From JACVRX01 sp035697245 (GTDB lineage: Bacteria; Actinomycetota; Actinomycetes; Jiangellales; Jiangellaceae), in contig DASSDH010000194.1 of NCBI GenBank assembly GCA_035697245.1, positions 1-40,648 on the forward strand: a stretch of 40,648 nt of DNA, written 5' to 3'. Under the pieces are notes generated by a model. That model was given only the letters and a program-made list of their open reading frames with translations, searched no databases and was not told the origin of the DNA. Position 1 is the stretch's first letter. Each line of letters opens with the position of its first letter. Position numbers and translations under genes: made by a program. This document shows positions 23,067 to 30,865 of the stretch, one piece after another.

Positions 23067-25025
23067 TCAACGGCCGCGCTGGAGCCGGATCGTGCTACCG
23101 AACTCGCGGAGTTCGCCCGCTGGCGGATTCTGGGCCTTCACCTCACGGCCACCTGCGCCGTTGACTTCGACATGAAATCCGAGGGCGCCGAGTAGGAGCC
23201 GGGCCGCGCCGACATCCATCCCGACGACGTTGGGCACCGGGATATTCAACTGATCGGAGGCGGCGACCTGCAGCCGGATTTCGTCGCCGCGGGCGCCGGT
23301 GCCGCTCGACGGGTCCTGCGAGATCACCGTTCCGGGCGGGAGGTCCGAGTCGGATGTTTCCTCAGCCTCGACGACGAACCCGGCGTCGGTCAGCGCCTTC
23401 TCGGCCTCTGTGAACGGCCGGCCGGTGAAGTCCTCGATCTCGATCGGTTCCTGGCCCTTGCTCACCTCCACCGACACCGGTGTGTCCCGACGCAGTTCCT
23501 CGCCGGGCGGGGCACTCTGCGAGACGACGACGCCTGCAGGTACCTCCTCGTGATAGATCTCCTCGATCTCCCCGACGGGAATTCCGGCAGCGCCCAGGGC
23601 GTCCTCGGCCTCGGCCCGCGTCAGTCCCGCGAGGTCGGGAACCACGTATCGCTCAGGGCCTTTCGAGACGTGCAGTTCGATGGTGCCCTCGTGCAGGATC
23701 CGCTCTCCCGGTCCAGGGACGGTTTCCACGACCCTGCCGGGTTCGATCACCTCGGAAAAGCGCGGCTCAGCCTCCACTACCGCCAGGCCTTCGCGTTCGG
23801 CGGCCGTACGGGCGTCCTCGACCGTGAGATCGATCAGCGACGGGGTCGCGGTGTAACGACCGGCGCCGTACCACCAGGCACCGGCGGCGAGCCCCGCTGC
23901 GAGCAACAGCACAGCGCTCAGCAGAAGCGGCCCGCGCCAGCGGCTGCGCTCCCTGGCTCGGCGGCGCTCGGCAAAAGGAGCTGATCTCGGGGTCTGTGGC
24001 CGAGATCGCGGTGGTTCTGCAGTCCGTCCCGACGTGCGGTCGATCAGGTTGGTGTGCGCCGGCGGCTCGCCCGCTGAGCTCGGCATGATCGACGTCATCG
24101 CCTCGTGCAGTGAGACACCCGCGGTCTCTCTGGGCTCGAGTCCGGCGATCATCGCGCCGAACCCTGCATCGACCCCAGATCCAACCGTCGGGCGGGCGAG
24201 GCGAAGCTCAGCCAGGAACTCGCCGGCGTCGGCGAATCGATTCAGCGGTTCGCGCGCCGTTGCCCGGCGCACGAGCGCGTCGAGGCCGTGGGACACCGCC
24301 GGTTCGACCAGCGACGGTGCTGGAACGTCGATCTCGATGTGGCTACGGACGACCACGAAATCGGTTGGGCCCGTGTGTGGCGGCTGCCCGGTCAGGAGTT
24401 CGTACAGCATGACGCCGGTGGAGTAGACGTCTGAACGTGGAGTCGCTGCCTCGCCGAGGGCCTGTTCCGGCGAGATGTAGTTCACCGTCCCGAGAAGCAA
24501 CCCGCGCGTGGCGGTCGATGCGTCGGTCAGCGCCCGGGCCAGTCCGAAGTCGGCAACCTTGACCTGGCCGCCATGGCCGACCAAGACGTTCTCGGGCTTC
24601 ATGTCCCGATGCACGATCCCGGCGCAGTGGGCGGCGTCCAGCGCTGCCAGAACCGGATCGATGACCTCCAGCGCATGCCCCGGCGACAGTCGACCTTGCT
24701 CGCGCAGCAGTTTCCGGAGAGTCCGCCCCTCGACGTACTCCATCGCGAGGTAGACCGCGCCGTCGTCCTCGCCCTGGTCGAACACGGCTACGACGGCTGG
24801 GTGGGAGAGCCGGGCGGCGGCCCGTGCCTCGGCAATGAACCGGACGACGAAGTCGGAGTCGGCGGCCAGATCGGGATGCATGACCTTGAGCGCCACGACT
24901 CGATCCAGCCGGGCGTCCACTGCCCGGTACACCGTGGCCATGCCACCGCGCGCCACGATCGCCTCCACCCGGTACCGGCCGTCGACAATGCGACCGACCA
25001 GAGGTGCGGAGACGCTTAGGTCCAC
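23067..25025 (-). CDS. pknL: PknL-like membrane Ser/Thr protein kinase with four PASTA domains
   Basis: A 652-residue eukaryotic-like kinase. The cytosolic kinase domain (about 18-280) has GGMATVYRA, ALKVM (catalytic Lys), HRDMKPENVLV (catalytic loop), ADFGLA (DFG) and the activation-loop end GTVNYISPEQ. A juxtamembrane region rich in Pro, Arg and Ser precedes one membrane helix (about 392-412). Four PASTA repeats follow outside, suited to sense muropeptides or lipid II. The place next to aroG and polyprenyl synthase matches pknL of actinobacteria; the M. tuberculosis PknL is, as I recall, shorter and lacks PASTA repeats. GTG at 25025 is set by TACACT 6 nt upstream. Confidence 0.95.
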   Translation of the reverse strand: MDLSVSAPLVGRIVDGRYRVEAIVARGGMATVYRAVDARLDRVVALKVMHPDLAADSDFVVRFIAEARAAARLSHPAVVAVFDQGEDDGAVYLAMEYVEGRTLRKLLREQGRLSPGHALEVIDPVLAALDAAHCAGIVHRDMKPENVLVGHGGQVKVADFGLARALTDASTATRGLLLGTVNYISPEQALGEAATPRSDVYSTGVMLYELLTGQPPHTGPTDFVVVRSHIEIDVPAPSLVEPAVSHGLDALVRRATAREPLNRFADAGEFLAELRLARPTVGSGVDAGFGAMIAGLEPRETAGVSLHEAMTSIMPSSAGEPPAHTNLIDRTSGRTAEPPRSRPQTPRSAPFAERRRARERSRWRGPLLLSAVLLLAAGLAAGAWWYGAGRYTATPSLIDLTVEDARTAAEREGLAVVEAEPRFSEVIEPGRVVETVPGPGERILHEGTIELHVSKGPERYVVPDLAGLTRAEAEDALGAAGIPVGEIEEIYHEEVPAGVVVSQSAPPGEELRRDTPVSVEVSKGQEPIEIEDFTGRPFTEAEKALTDAGFVVEAEETSDSDLPPGTVISQDPSSGTGARGDEIRLQVAASDQLNIPVPNVVGMDVGAARLLLGALGFHVEVNGAGGREVKAQNPPAGELREFGSTIRLQRGR

Positions 25026-25031
25026 GTCTGG

Positions 25032-25037
25032 AGTGTA
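25032..25037 (-). promoter_or_regulatory. Leaderless -10 element (pknL-like gene)
   Basis: TACACT on the minus strand lies exactly 6 nt before the GTG at 25025, which also marks where kinase homology begins. Confidence 0.5.
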
Positions 25038-25075
25038 GGGACGCCAACCCCCCACCCCCGGCTCCCGCTCCGAAA

Positions 25076-25113
25076 TGACCACGTTCACCACCCCTGTCGG
25101 TACATCACCAGGC
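25076..25113 (-). repeat. Dispersed intergenic repeat, copy A
   Basis: A 38-nt segment that matches 38176-38213 at 32 of 38 positions in the same orientation. It lies between the polyprenyl synthase gene and the kinase gene, about 50 nt before the kinase start. Its last 14 nt form part of the left arm of the adjacent 34-bp palindrome. Confidence 0.6.
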
Positions 25114-25133
25114 ATGTATGCCTGGTGATGTAC
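25100..25133. repeat. 34-bp near-perfect palindrome
   Basis: Arms 25100-25115 and 25118-25133 are perfect 16-bp inverted repeats separated by 2 bp. It lies 31 nt after the polyprenyl synthase stop and 75 nt before the kinase start. It could be a terminator/attenuator stem, a dimeric regulator site, or part of a small repetitive element. Confidence 0.75.
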
Positions 25134-25163
25134 GTGTTCGCCTGGTGGTGGCCCCCGGGCCGA

Positions 25164-26246
25164 TCAGCGCACGCGAACGGTGGCGGCGATGATCAGCTCA
25201 GCCAAGGCCGCGCGCGCGTCGTCGACGACTGGCGCGTCAGCGAGGGCGGCAACAGCCGAAGCGACCAGGTCGTCGACGAGCACCTCCACGCGCTCCAGGG
25301 CACCGGTTTCGACGATGATCGTGCGCAACTCCTCGACACCGGCTGCGTCCAGGAATGGGTCGCCGAGCAGTGTTTCGACGGCCTCTACCTGCGCCGGCGA
25401 TGCACGTTCCAGAGCGAAGGCCACGAGAAGAGTCCGCTTTCCCTCTCGTAGGTCGTCTTCGGCCGGCTTGCCGGTTCGTTCGGGGTCGCCGAAGACGCCG
25501 AGCACGTCGTCGCGGAGCTGGAACGCCTCACCGAGCGGGAGCCCATAAGCGGAGTACGACGCCATCAGCCGCTCCGAAGCGCCCGCAAGCGAGCCCCCCA
25601 GCAGCAGTGGGTGCTCGACCGAGTACCTGGCGCTCTTGTGCCTGATGACTCTGCGGGCCCGCGCTGCTTGTCCAGCCGGGTTCAGCGCGCCGGAAACCTG
25701 CTCGAAAACGTCGAGGAACTGGCCGCCGATGAGCTCGGTTCGCATCCGGTCGAACACCGGCCGGCCGCGACGGAGTGCGGTATCGGAAAGACCGCACATG
25801 TTCAGCAGCTCATCGCTCCAGCCCAGACACAGGTCACCCAGCAACACGGCGGCAGCGTTGCCAAACCGGGACGGATCTCCGCGCCAGCGGTTCCGTTCGT
25901 GGACTCCAGCGAACCGTCGATGTACCGATGGCATTCCGCGGCGGGTGTCGGATCCGTCGATCAGGTCGTCGTGGATCAAGGCAGCGGCCTGAAAGAACTC
26001 CAGGCTCGCCGCGGCGTTGACGATGGCCTCCTCGTCGGCGGCACCAGCGCCCCGCCAGCCCCAGTAACAGAATGCCGGTCGAAGCCGCTTGCCACCGGCC
26101 AGCAGATCCGTGGCGGCGTCGATCAGCGGCAGCAGATCGGGACTCTGCGCCCCGAGCACCGCGCGCTGCCGCCGGAGGTGCTCGTCGAGAACCCGCTCCA
26201 CTCGCGACCGTAACGGGCGGACCGGGTCGCTCACGGTTGCCGGCAC
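25164..26246 (-). CDS. idsA: Polyprenyl diphosphate synthase (IdsA/GrcC type)
   Basis: A 360-residue trans-prenyltransferase that condenses isopentenyl diphosphate with an allylic diphosphate. The first aspartate-rich motif is DDLIDGSDTRRG and the second is QLRDDVLGVFGD; GGKRLRPAFCYWGW contributes diphosphate binding. Chain length is not evident; the residues before the first motif (FFQAAALIH) lack the aromatic pair typical of short-chain bacterial farnesyl synthases, hinting at geranylgeranyl or longer products. GTG at 26246 lies 8 nt after TAGGGT (26255-26260, minus strand); GTG at 26234 is an alternative. It is divergent from metF, as idsA2 and metF are neighbours in mycobacteria. Confidence 0.93.
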   Translation of the reverse strand: MPATVSDPVRPLRSRVERVLDEHLRRQRAVLGAQSPDLLPLIDAATDLLAGGKRLRPAFCYWGWRGAGAADEEAIVNAAASLEFFQAAALIHDDLIDGSDTRRGMPSVHRRFAGVHERNRWRGDPSRFGNAAAVLLGDLCLGWSDELLNMCGLSDTALRRGRPVFDRMRTELIGGQFLDVFEQVSGALNPAGQAARARRVIRHKSARYSVEHPLLLGGSLAGASERLMASYSAYGLPLGEAFQLRDDVLGVFGDPERTGKPAEDDLREGKRTLLVAFALERASPAQVEAVETLLGDPFLDAAGVEELRTIIVETGALERVEVLVDDLVASAVAALADAPVVDDARAALAELIIAATVRVR

Positions 26247-26316
26247 GAGCAGAAACCCTACGCGCGACGAGCGGTTCCGGAATTCGAGACCCAACGGCTT
26301 CCGCGGCGCCTTCCCT

Positions 26317-26322
26317 TAGCCT
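26317..26322 (+). promoter_or_regulatory. Leaderless -10 element (metF)
   Basis: TAGCCT lies exactly 6 nt before the GTG at 26329. Confidence 0.5.
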
Positions 26323-26328
26323 GGGCGC

Positions 26329-27309
26329 GTGACGCGTGGTCTTCCGTCGACGATGCCCGGTGGTGCCAGCACCATCCGGGAGCTGCTCTCTGGTGGCGGA
26401 CGCTCATACTCCTTCGAATTCTTTCCGCCGAAGACCGAGCAGGGCGAGGCGTTGTTCTGGCGGGCCATCCGCGAGCTGGAGTCGTTGCAACCGACCTTCG
26501 TCTCCGTGACCTACGGCGCCGGTGGTTCGACCCGCGACACGACCGTGCGGGTCACCGAACGCATCGCCACGGACACCACGCTCACCACGGTGGGCCACCT
26601 GACGGCCGTCAACCACTCGGTCGCCGAACTGCGGCGAGTGATCGGGCAGTATGCCGGCGCAGGCATCCGCAACATCTTGGCGCTACGTGGCGACCCGCCC
26701 GGCGACCCGCAGGCCGACTGGGTGCGCCATCCGGACGGTTTCGAGTACGCCAACGAGCTGGTCCGGCTGATTCGCTCGGTTGGTGACTTCTGCGTGGGCG
26801 TTGCCGCATTTCCGGAGAAGCATCCGCGCTCTCCTGATCTCGATACCGACGTCCGATTCTTGGTCGACAAGTTCCGCGCCGGTGCCGACTTCGCCGTCAC
26901 CCAGATGTTCTTCCACGTCGACGACTACCTCCGGCTGCGCGACCGGGTAAGCGCTGCCGGTGGTGACGCGCCGATCCTGCCGGGAATCATGCCGGTCACG
27001 AACGTGCGGCAGATCGAGAAGTTCGCCGTGTTGTCCGGTGCGGACTTCCCGCCCGATCTGGCCGAGCGCCTCCACGCCGTCGAAGAGGACCCAGAGGCTG
27101 TGCGTGCCATCGGGGTTGAGGTTGCAACCGAGATGTGCGAGCGCCTACTCGACGAGGGTGCCCCCGGCCTGCACTTCATCACCTTGAATCGCTCGACGGC
27201 CACGCGGGAGATCTACCGGGCACTCGGCCTGCATGGCCGTGAGCTCGCCGGCGAAGCGCCGACTGCTTTCGATCGGCCGGTGGCCCTCTCCGCGACCGAT
27301 CGGGCATAG
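26329..27309 (+). CDS. metF: Methylenetetrahydrofolate reductase
   Basis: A 326-residue FAD-dependent TIM-barrel enzyme reducing 5,10-methylene-THF to 5-methyl-THF for methionine synthesis. Characteristic segments are YSFEFFPPKTEQGE (catalytic Glu), FVSVTYGAGGSTRDTT, ILALRGDPPGD (folate-binding Asp region), AAFPEKHP, ADFAVTQMFF (with the folate-binding Gln) and LPGIMPVTN. Length is slightly over the usual 290-310 because of a short C-terminal tail. The GTG start at 26329 is supported by a leaderless -10. Its stop codon overlaps the -10 of the following SIMPL gene. Confidence 0.96.
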   Translation: MTRGLPSTMPGGASTIRELLSGGGRSYSFEFFPPKTEQGEALFWRAIRELESLQPTFVSVTYGAGGSTRDTTVRVTERIATDTTLTTVGHLTAVNHSVAELRRVIGQYAGAGIRNILALRGDPPGDPQADWVRHPDGFEYANELVRLIRSVGDFCVGVAAFPEKHPRSPDLDTDVRFLVDKFRAGADFAVTQMFFHVDDYLRLRDRVSAAGGDAPILPGIMPVTNVRQIEKFAVLSGADFPPDLAERLHAVEEDPEAVRAIGVEVATEMCERLLDEGAPGLHFITLNRSTATREIYRALGLHGRELAGEAPTAFDRPVALSATDRA

Positions 27310-27310
27310 T
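27305..27310 (+). promoter_or_regulatory. Leaderless -10 element (SIMPL gene)
   Basis: CATAGT lies 6 nt before the GTG at 27317 and overlaps the metF stop. TAGTCT at 27307-27312 is an alternative reading with 4-nt spacing. Confidence 0.4.
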
Positions 27311-27316
27311 CTCCGC

Positions 27317-27946
27317 GTGACAAGTCGCACAGACCTGGACGGCGTTCTCGTCGTCGGTGTCGGCACTGCCGCGGCGCCGCCGGACGTCGTACGGATCGAT
27401 CTTGCTGCCGAAGCCATCGCTGACACCGTCCGGGAAGCGCTTAGCGACGCTACGGAGGGCGTGGCCCGGATCCGGTCGACGTTGCTTGACGCCGGCGTGC
27501 CGACCGCCGACCTGCGGACCACGGACACATCGGTGCACGCCGACCATGGCCCAAGGGGCGAGGGCCCGCAGCGTTTCGTAGCCCGCCTTGGTCTGTCGGC
27601 TACGGTGCGCGACGTCGGCCCGGCCGGGTCGATCGTGCAGAACGCAATCGACGAGGCGGGCGAAACAGCCAGGCTGTCCGGCCTCTTCTTCGAGCACTCC
27701 GACCCGTCCGGTCTGTTCTCCGCGGCCCGGGCGGCGGCATTTGCAGACGCGCTGGCCAAGGCCCGACAGTTCGCCGAGCTCGCCGGCCGGGAGCTCGGTG
27801 TTGTGCTCACGGTCGACGACACGGCCGGCGGGCCGGTTCCGCTGCCCCGGGGGCGGATGGCAGCGATGCAGATGGCGGAGTTAAGTCTCGAGGGCGGGCA
27901 GCAAGAGGTTTCGGCTACCGTCGTCGTCCGCTGGTCGTGGGCCTGA
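27317..27946 (+). CDS. SIMPL (DUF541) domain protein
   Basis: A 209-residue protein of the SIMPL/DUF541 family (related to BP26 and YggE). The family core is visible as an opening strand (GVLVVGVGTAAAPPDVVRI), a long helix (IADTVREALSDATEGVARIRSTLLDAGV), then LRTTDTSVHADHG, FVARLGLSATVRD and a C-terminal segment with AAFADALAKARQFAELAG followed by final strands. No signal peptide is visible at the chosen start, unlike many secreted SIMPL proteins, so it may be cytosolic. Function is unknown; homologues are linked to oxidative stress and envelope integrity. The GTG follows the metF stop by 7 nt. Confidence 0.85.
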   Translation: MTSRTDLDGVLVVGVGTAAAPPDVVRIDLAAEAIADTVREALSDATEGVARIRSTLLDAGVPTADLRTTDTSVHADHGPRGEGPQRFVARLGLSATVRDVGPAGSIVQNAIDEAGETARLSGLFFEHSDPSGLFSAARAAAFADALAKARQFAELAGRELGVVLTVDDTAGGPVPLPRGRMAAMQMAELSLEGGQQEVSATVVVRWSWA

Positions 27947-27966
27947 GGTCGGCCTCACCCACCCAG

Positions 27967-28449
27967 TCAGATTGCCCGGCCGATCAAGTCGGCCGTGATG
28001 GTTGCCGACCGGGCTGCGAAGGCCAGCCCCGGCCCCGGGTGCGTCGCCGCGCCCACGAGGTAGAGCCCTTGGATCGGCGAACGGTCACCCGGCCGCTGCC
28101 ACGTCGACCGCAGCCCGGTGAGGGTGAGCCCCCCGACGGCTCCACCTGGGACCCGGGTTTCGCGCTCGCGGTCGGCCGGTGACCGGATGACGCGCGGCTC
28201 GACAGGCACCAACCCGAGCTCCCGCTCGAGTGGACGGCCGGTCACTCGAAACAGGTCGCTGAAGACTGCCGGGAGGGTCAACGTGGGTTCGCCCGTGTCG
28301 AATGTGTAGCCGTCACGAGCGAAGGTCCCCAGGGAGCCGCCGAGAGACGGCGACTGCTCGAGCACCGTGACGACGTGGCCGAGGTCCGCGAGATACACGG
28401 CAGCGGCGAGGCCAGCGACCCCGGCGCCGACGACGACGACCTGAGCCAC
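27967..28449 (-). pseudogene. Internally deleted phytoene-desaturase-like FAD oxidoreductase
   Basis: The 160 codons join the two ends of a CrtI/CrtN-type enzyme normally about 490 residues long. Residues 1-95 are the FAD-binding start (VVVVGAGVAGLAAAVYL, LEQSPSLGGSLGT, then YTFDTGEPTLTLPAVF and LFRVTGRPLE). Residues about 110-160 are the enzyme's C-terminus (RPGDRSPIQGLYLVGAATHPGPGLAFAARSA). The roughly 330-residue middle containing the substrate domain is missing, yet the frame is intact. It is most likely a remnant of an in-frame deletion; a surviving small FAD protein cannot be excluded. No good ribosome binding site precedes the GTG, and no other carotenoid gene is nearby. Confidence 0.7.
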
Positions 28450-28545
28450 GACGGCGGAGCCGAACCACAGTCGGGCGTCACGACACCTGGGACAACGGTG
28501 GGGTGCGACGTGGTCATGGACAGGTCACGTTCCTGAGTGCTGCCG

Positions 28546-29133
28546 TCACGTGCTGACGTCGGCGAAATACCGGTCCCGAAGACGGTGCCAGCCTCGGCGG
28601 ATCCGTTTGAGCAACCAGATCGCCAGCCCGAGCATGATCGCCAGCAGAACCAGCGCGATTCCCGCAGCAAGCCAGGGGTATTCGATAGCGAGCAGCAACA
28701 CTCCGGCGACGGAGAGGTCTTCGGCCGCGCTGACCCCGATGTTGGACGCCGGCTCCGGTGAGGTGTTGACCGCAAGACGCAGCCCTGCCTTGGCGGCGTG
28801 CGAAAGCAACGCCAGTCCACCGGTGAGAGTCGCGGTGAGGGCTTGTTCCAGGGTCGAGGCGTCACCGGCAATCAGCACGCCGAGCACACCGGCGATGATG
28901 GGCCGGACGACCGTATGTACCGAGTCCCAGAGACTGTCGACATAGGCCACCTTGTCGGCGACGAACTCGATTGCGGCGAGAACTCCTACCAGGATCAGGA
29001 CGTCGGTGCGCTGTAGTGCCTCAGGGGTGTCGGCGAGACCCAGCCGGCCGACCAAGCCGACGATCAGCACGGTGCCGTAGGCGCTGATGCCCGATGCCCA
29101 CCCGCCGGAGATGGCGTAGGCGATCGACTCCAC
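28546..29133 (-). CDS. DUF4126 family membrane protein
   Basis: A 195-residue membrane protein with about five hydrophobic segments (near 8-33, 45-65, 80-95, 105-118, 140-172). Family-like features are SGGWASGISAYGTVLIVGLVGRLG at the start, IEFVADKVAYVDSLWDSVHTVVRP in the first third and a basic C-terminal tail (KRIRRGWHRLRDRYF). DUF4126 has no assigned function. GTG at 29133 is preceded by GGAAGG. It is divergent from the SOS-boxed HEPN gene; a TAGGCT -10 at 29178-29183 (minus strand) would give a leader near 38 nt. The LexA box is about 52 nt upstream of that element, so SOS effects on this gene would be weaker. Confidence 0.88.
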   Translation of the reverse strand: MESIAYAISGGWASGISAYGTVLIVGLVGRLGLADTPEALQRTDVLILVGVLAAIEFVADKVAYVDSLWDSVHTVVRPIIAGVLGVLIAGDASTLEQALTATLTGGLALLSHAAKAGLRLAVNTSPEPASNIGVSAAEDLSVAGVLLLAIEYPWLAAGIALVLLAIMLGLAIWLLKRIRRGWHRLRDRYFADVST

Positions 29134-29193
29134 CGCTCATCCTTCCATCGCCGCCCGGCAACGGGCCACCGACGACAAGCCTACGGCTCGGTG

Positions 29194-29224
29194 TTGACGG
29201 ACTGTCGGTCAGCCGGTGTACTGT
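29194..29224 (+). promoter_or_regulatory. Promoter of the SOS-boxed HEPN gene
   Basis: TTGACG (29194-29199) and TACTGT (29219-29224) are separated by 19 bp, slightly long but with good hexamers. The LexA box follows the -10 by 10 bp. A small palindrome with CTGTG/CACAG arms (29221-29232) overlaps the -10. Confidence 0.5.
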
Positions 29225-29234
29225 GGTCACAGGA

Positions 29235-29250
29235 TCGAACACGTGTTCGA
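29235..29250. promoter_or_regulatory. LexA-binding SOS box
   Basis: TCGAACACGTGTTCGA is a perfect 16-bp palindrome that matches the actinobacterial/Bacillus-type LexA consensus (CGAACRNNNGTTCG core). It covers about +5 to +20 relative to the expected start of the HEPN gene promoter, so LexA binding should block transcription. Confidence 0.8.
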
Positions 29251-29256
29251 GTCCTG

Positions 29257-29311
29257 GTGACGGTCCGCCTGTGGTTCGGCCCTCGACCCCCGGGCCGCAG
29301 GCGACCGTCAC
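29257..29311 (+). other. Long hairpin in the leader of the HEPN gene
   Basis: Arms 29257-29274 and 29295-29311 pair along 17 positions with one bulged base and one G-U wobble; the 20-nt loop contains a further GGCC/GGCC pair. The structure lies between the SOS box and the ribosome binding site (GAGGAG, 29336-29341) and should fold in the mRNA leader of about 115 nt. Confidence 0.6.
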
Positions 29312-29347
29312 GGCTGGCAGACCACGACCGTCAGTGAGGAGCTCTTC

Positions 29348-29824
29348 GTGACATCGACGCCAGTCCAGCGGTTCCGTCCCAGCCGTACCGGTCACGCCGT
29401 ACTCGACTTGCTCGATCAATCCCGCGGCTGCCTGGCTGAAGCAGCATCGGCGACGACGGCAACGCAACGCTTCGCCGCTGCCCATCTGGCGGCATTGCGC
29501 GCTGGTGCTGCCGTGTTGGCGGCGCTGGCTCGGTCCAAGGCCGCAGGTGCCGGCGGCTCACGACGTGCCCGCAGCCGCGGTCCACGCAGCGTCTGGGCGG
29601 TCCTCGCCGAGGTGGCACCGGAACTCGCCGAGTGGGCCGGGTGCTTCGCCGCCGGCGCAGCCAAACGGGCCGCTGCCGAAGCCGGCCTGCCGCACGCAGT
29701 CACCACCCGGGAGGCTGATGACCTGCTGCGTGACGCCGAGGCCTTCCTGGCTCTGGTCTGCGCGCATCTCGGGCTGCCGCACCAGGAGCCGCTGTCCGGT
29801 GCTGTCGCGAGACTGGCGGGATAG
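29348..29824 (+). CDS. SAV_6107-family HEPN domain protein
   Basis: A 158-residue all-helical protein matching the actinobacterial SAV_6107 HEPN family. Signatures: HAVLDLLDQSRGCLAEA, then QRFAAAHLAALRAGAAVLA, a variable basic linker (GGSRRARSRG), VWAVLAEVAPELAEWAGCFA and a C-terminal DLLRDAEAFLALVC. HEPN proteins are often ribonucleases or nucleotide-binding modules; the canonical RX4-6H catalytic motif is not evident, so activity is open. GTG at 29348 follows GAGGAG by 6 nt. A strong promoter with a perfect SOS box and a structured leader precede it, so DNA damage should induce it. The PAC2 gene follows after 79 nt on the same strand. Confidence 0.9.
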   Translation: MTSTPVQRFRPSRTGHAVLDLLDQSRGCLAEAASATTATQRFAAAHLAALRAGAAVLAALARSKAAGAGGSRRARSRGPRSVWAVLAEVAPELAEWAGCFAAGAAKRAAAEAGLPHAVTTREADDLLRDAEAFLALVCAHLGLPHQEPLSGAVARLAG

Positions 29825-29903
29825 TCGCCGGGCGGGGATGCTGAAGGGGTACTCGAGCGTTGTCATTCACAACTGGACCGCTCTCGACACCTGGAGTGCC
29901 GCC

Positions 29904-30836
29904 ATGTTCGACCCGAAGGGCTTGTACGAGCTCGTCGGAGACGTTCCGGAGCTGGATGCTCCCGTGCTCGTCTATTCGCTCGAGGGCTTCATGGACGCCG
30001 GTTCCGCCGGCAAGGGCTTGGTCGACAACCTGCTCTCCACCCTCCAGCACCGAACCGTCGCCCGCTTCGACGCCGACATCTTGGTCGACTATCGGGCCCG
30101 CCGGCCGGAACTGTTGTTCGTCGAGGACCATTTCGAGCGGTACGCGGCGCCTGAACTTGCGCTCCGGCTGGTCCATGACACCCACAGCACGCCGTTCCTC
30201 CTGCTGACTGGGCCGGAGCCGGACGTGCAGTGGGAGCGTTTCGCGGCAGCCGTCATCGGCCTCATCGAACAGCTCAGGGTGCGGTTGACGATCGGCGTTC
30301 ACGGCATCCCGATGGCCGTTCCTCATACGCGTCCACTCGGGGTCACCGCGCACGCGACCCGGCGTGAGCTGGTGACGGTCGTGAACCCGTGGCGCGGCGA
30401 GATTCGCTTGCCGTCGAGCATGTCCTCCCTGCTCGAGCTTCGTCTGGGGGAGGCGGGGCACGACGCTATGGGCTTCGTGGCCCACGTGCCGCACTACCTC
30501 GCCGAGGCCGACTATCCCGACGCGTCGCTTGTCCTCCTCCGGTCCATCGCCGCGGCGACCGGTCTGGCCCTGCCAGCCGACGCCCTCGCCGAGGCCGCTG
30601 GGGTGACCCGCAAGCTCGTGCAGGAGCAGGTCGACCAATCCGAGGAGGTCGGCCGGGTGGTGCGGGCGCTGGAAACCCAGTTCGACGCGTTCGTCGGCGG
30701 CACCGGCCGTGGCAGCCTGCTCGCGGACCAGGCCGCCATGCCGAGTGCGGACGAGATCGGCGCCCAAGTCGAGCGCTTCCTGGCCGACCTGGGCGACGAC
30801 GGGACCTCAGAGGACCGCCCTGCCGACGGAAGCTGA
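29904..30836 (+). CDS. PAC2 family (proteasome-assembly-chaperone-like) protein
   Basis: A 310-residue PAC2-family protein. Signatures include VLVYSLEGFMDAGSAGKGLVDNLL near the N-terminus, FDADILVDYRARRPELLFVEDHFERY, and a central LTIGVHGIPMAVPHTRPLGVTAHATRREL. The family is related to eukaryotic and archaeal proteasome-assembly chaperones and is frequent in actinobacteria, most of which carry Pup-proteasome systems; direct function in bacteria is unknown. The C-terminal third is helical and acidic. ATG at 29904 is preceded by GGAG 7 nt upstream. The 79-nt gap to the HEPN gene shows no hairpin, so read-through from the SOS promoter is plausible. Confidence 0.92.
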   Translation: MFDPKGLYELVGDVPELDAPVLVYSLEGFMDAGSAGKGLVDNLLSTLQHRTVARFDADILVDYRARRPELLFVEDHFERYAAPELALRLVHDTHSTPFLLLTGPEPDVQWERFAAAVIGLIEQLRVRLTIGVHGIPMAVPHTRPLGVTAHATRRELVTVVNPWRGEIRLPSSMSSLLELRLGEAGHDAMGFVAHVPHYLAEADYPDASLVLLRSIAAATGLALPADALAEAAGVTRKLVQEQVDQSEEVGRVVRALETQFDAFVGGTGRGSLLADQAAMPSADEIGAQVERFLADLGDDGTSEDRPADGS

Positions 30837-30852
30837 ACACACAGCCGGTCGA

Positions 30853-30858
30853 TACCCT
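30853..30858 (+). promoter_or_regulatory. Leaderless -10 element (DUF3817 gene)
   Basis: TACCCT lies 7 nt before the GTG at 30866. Confidence 0.45.
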
Positions 30859-30865
30859 CGACCTG

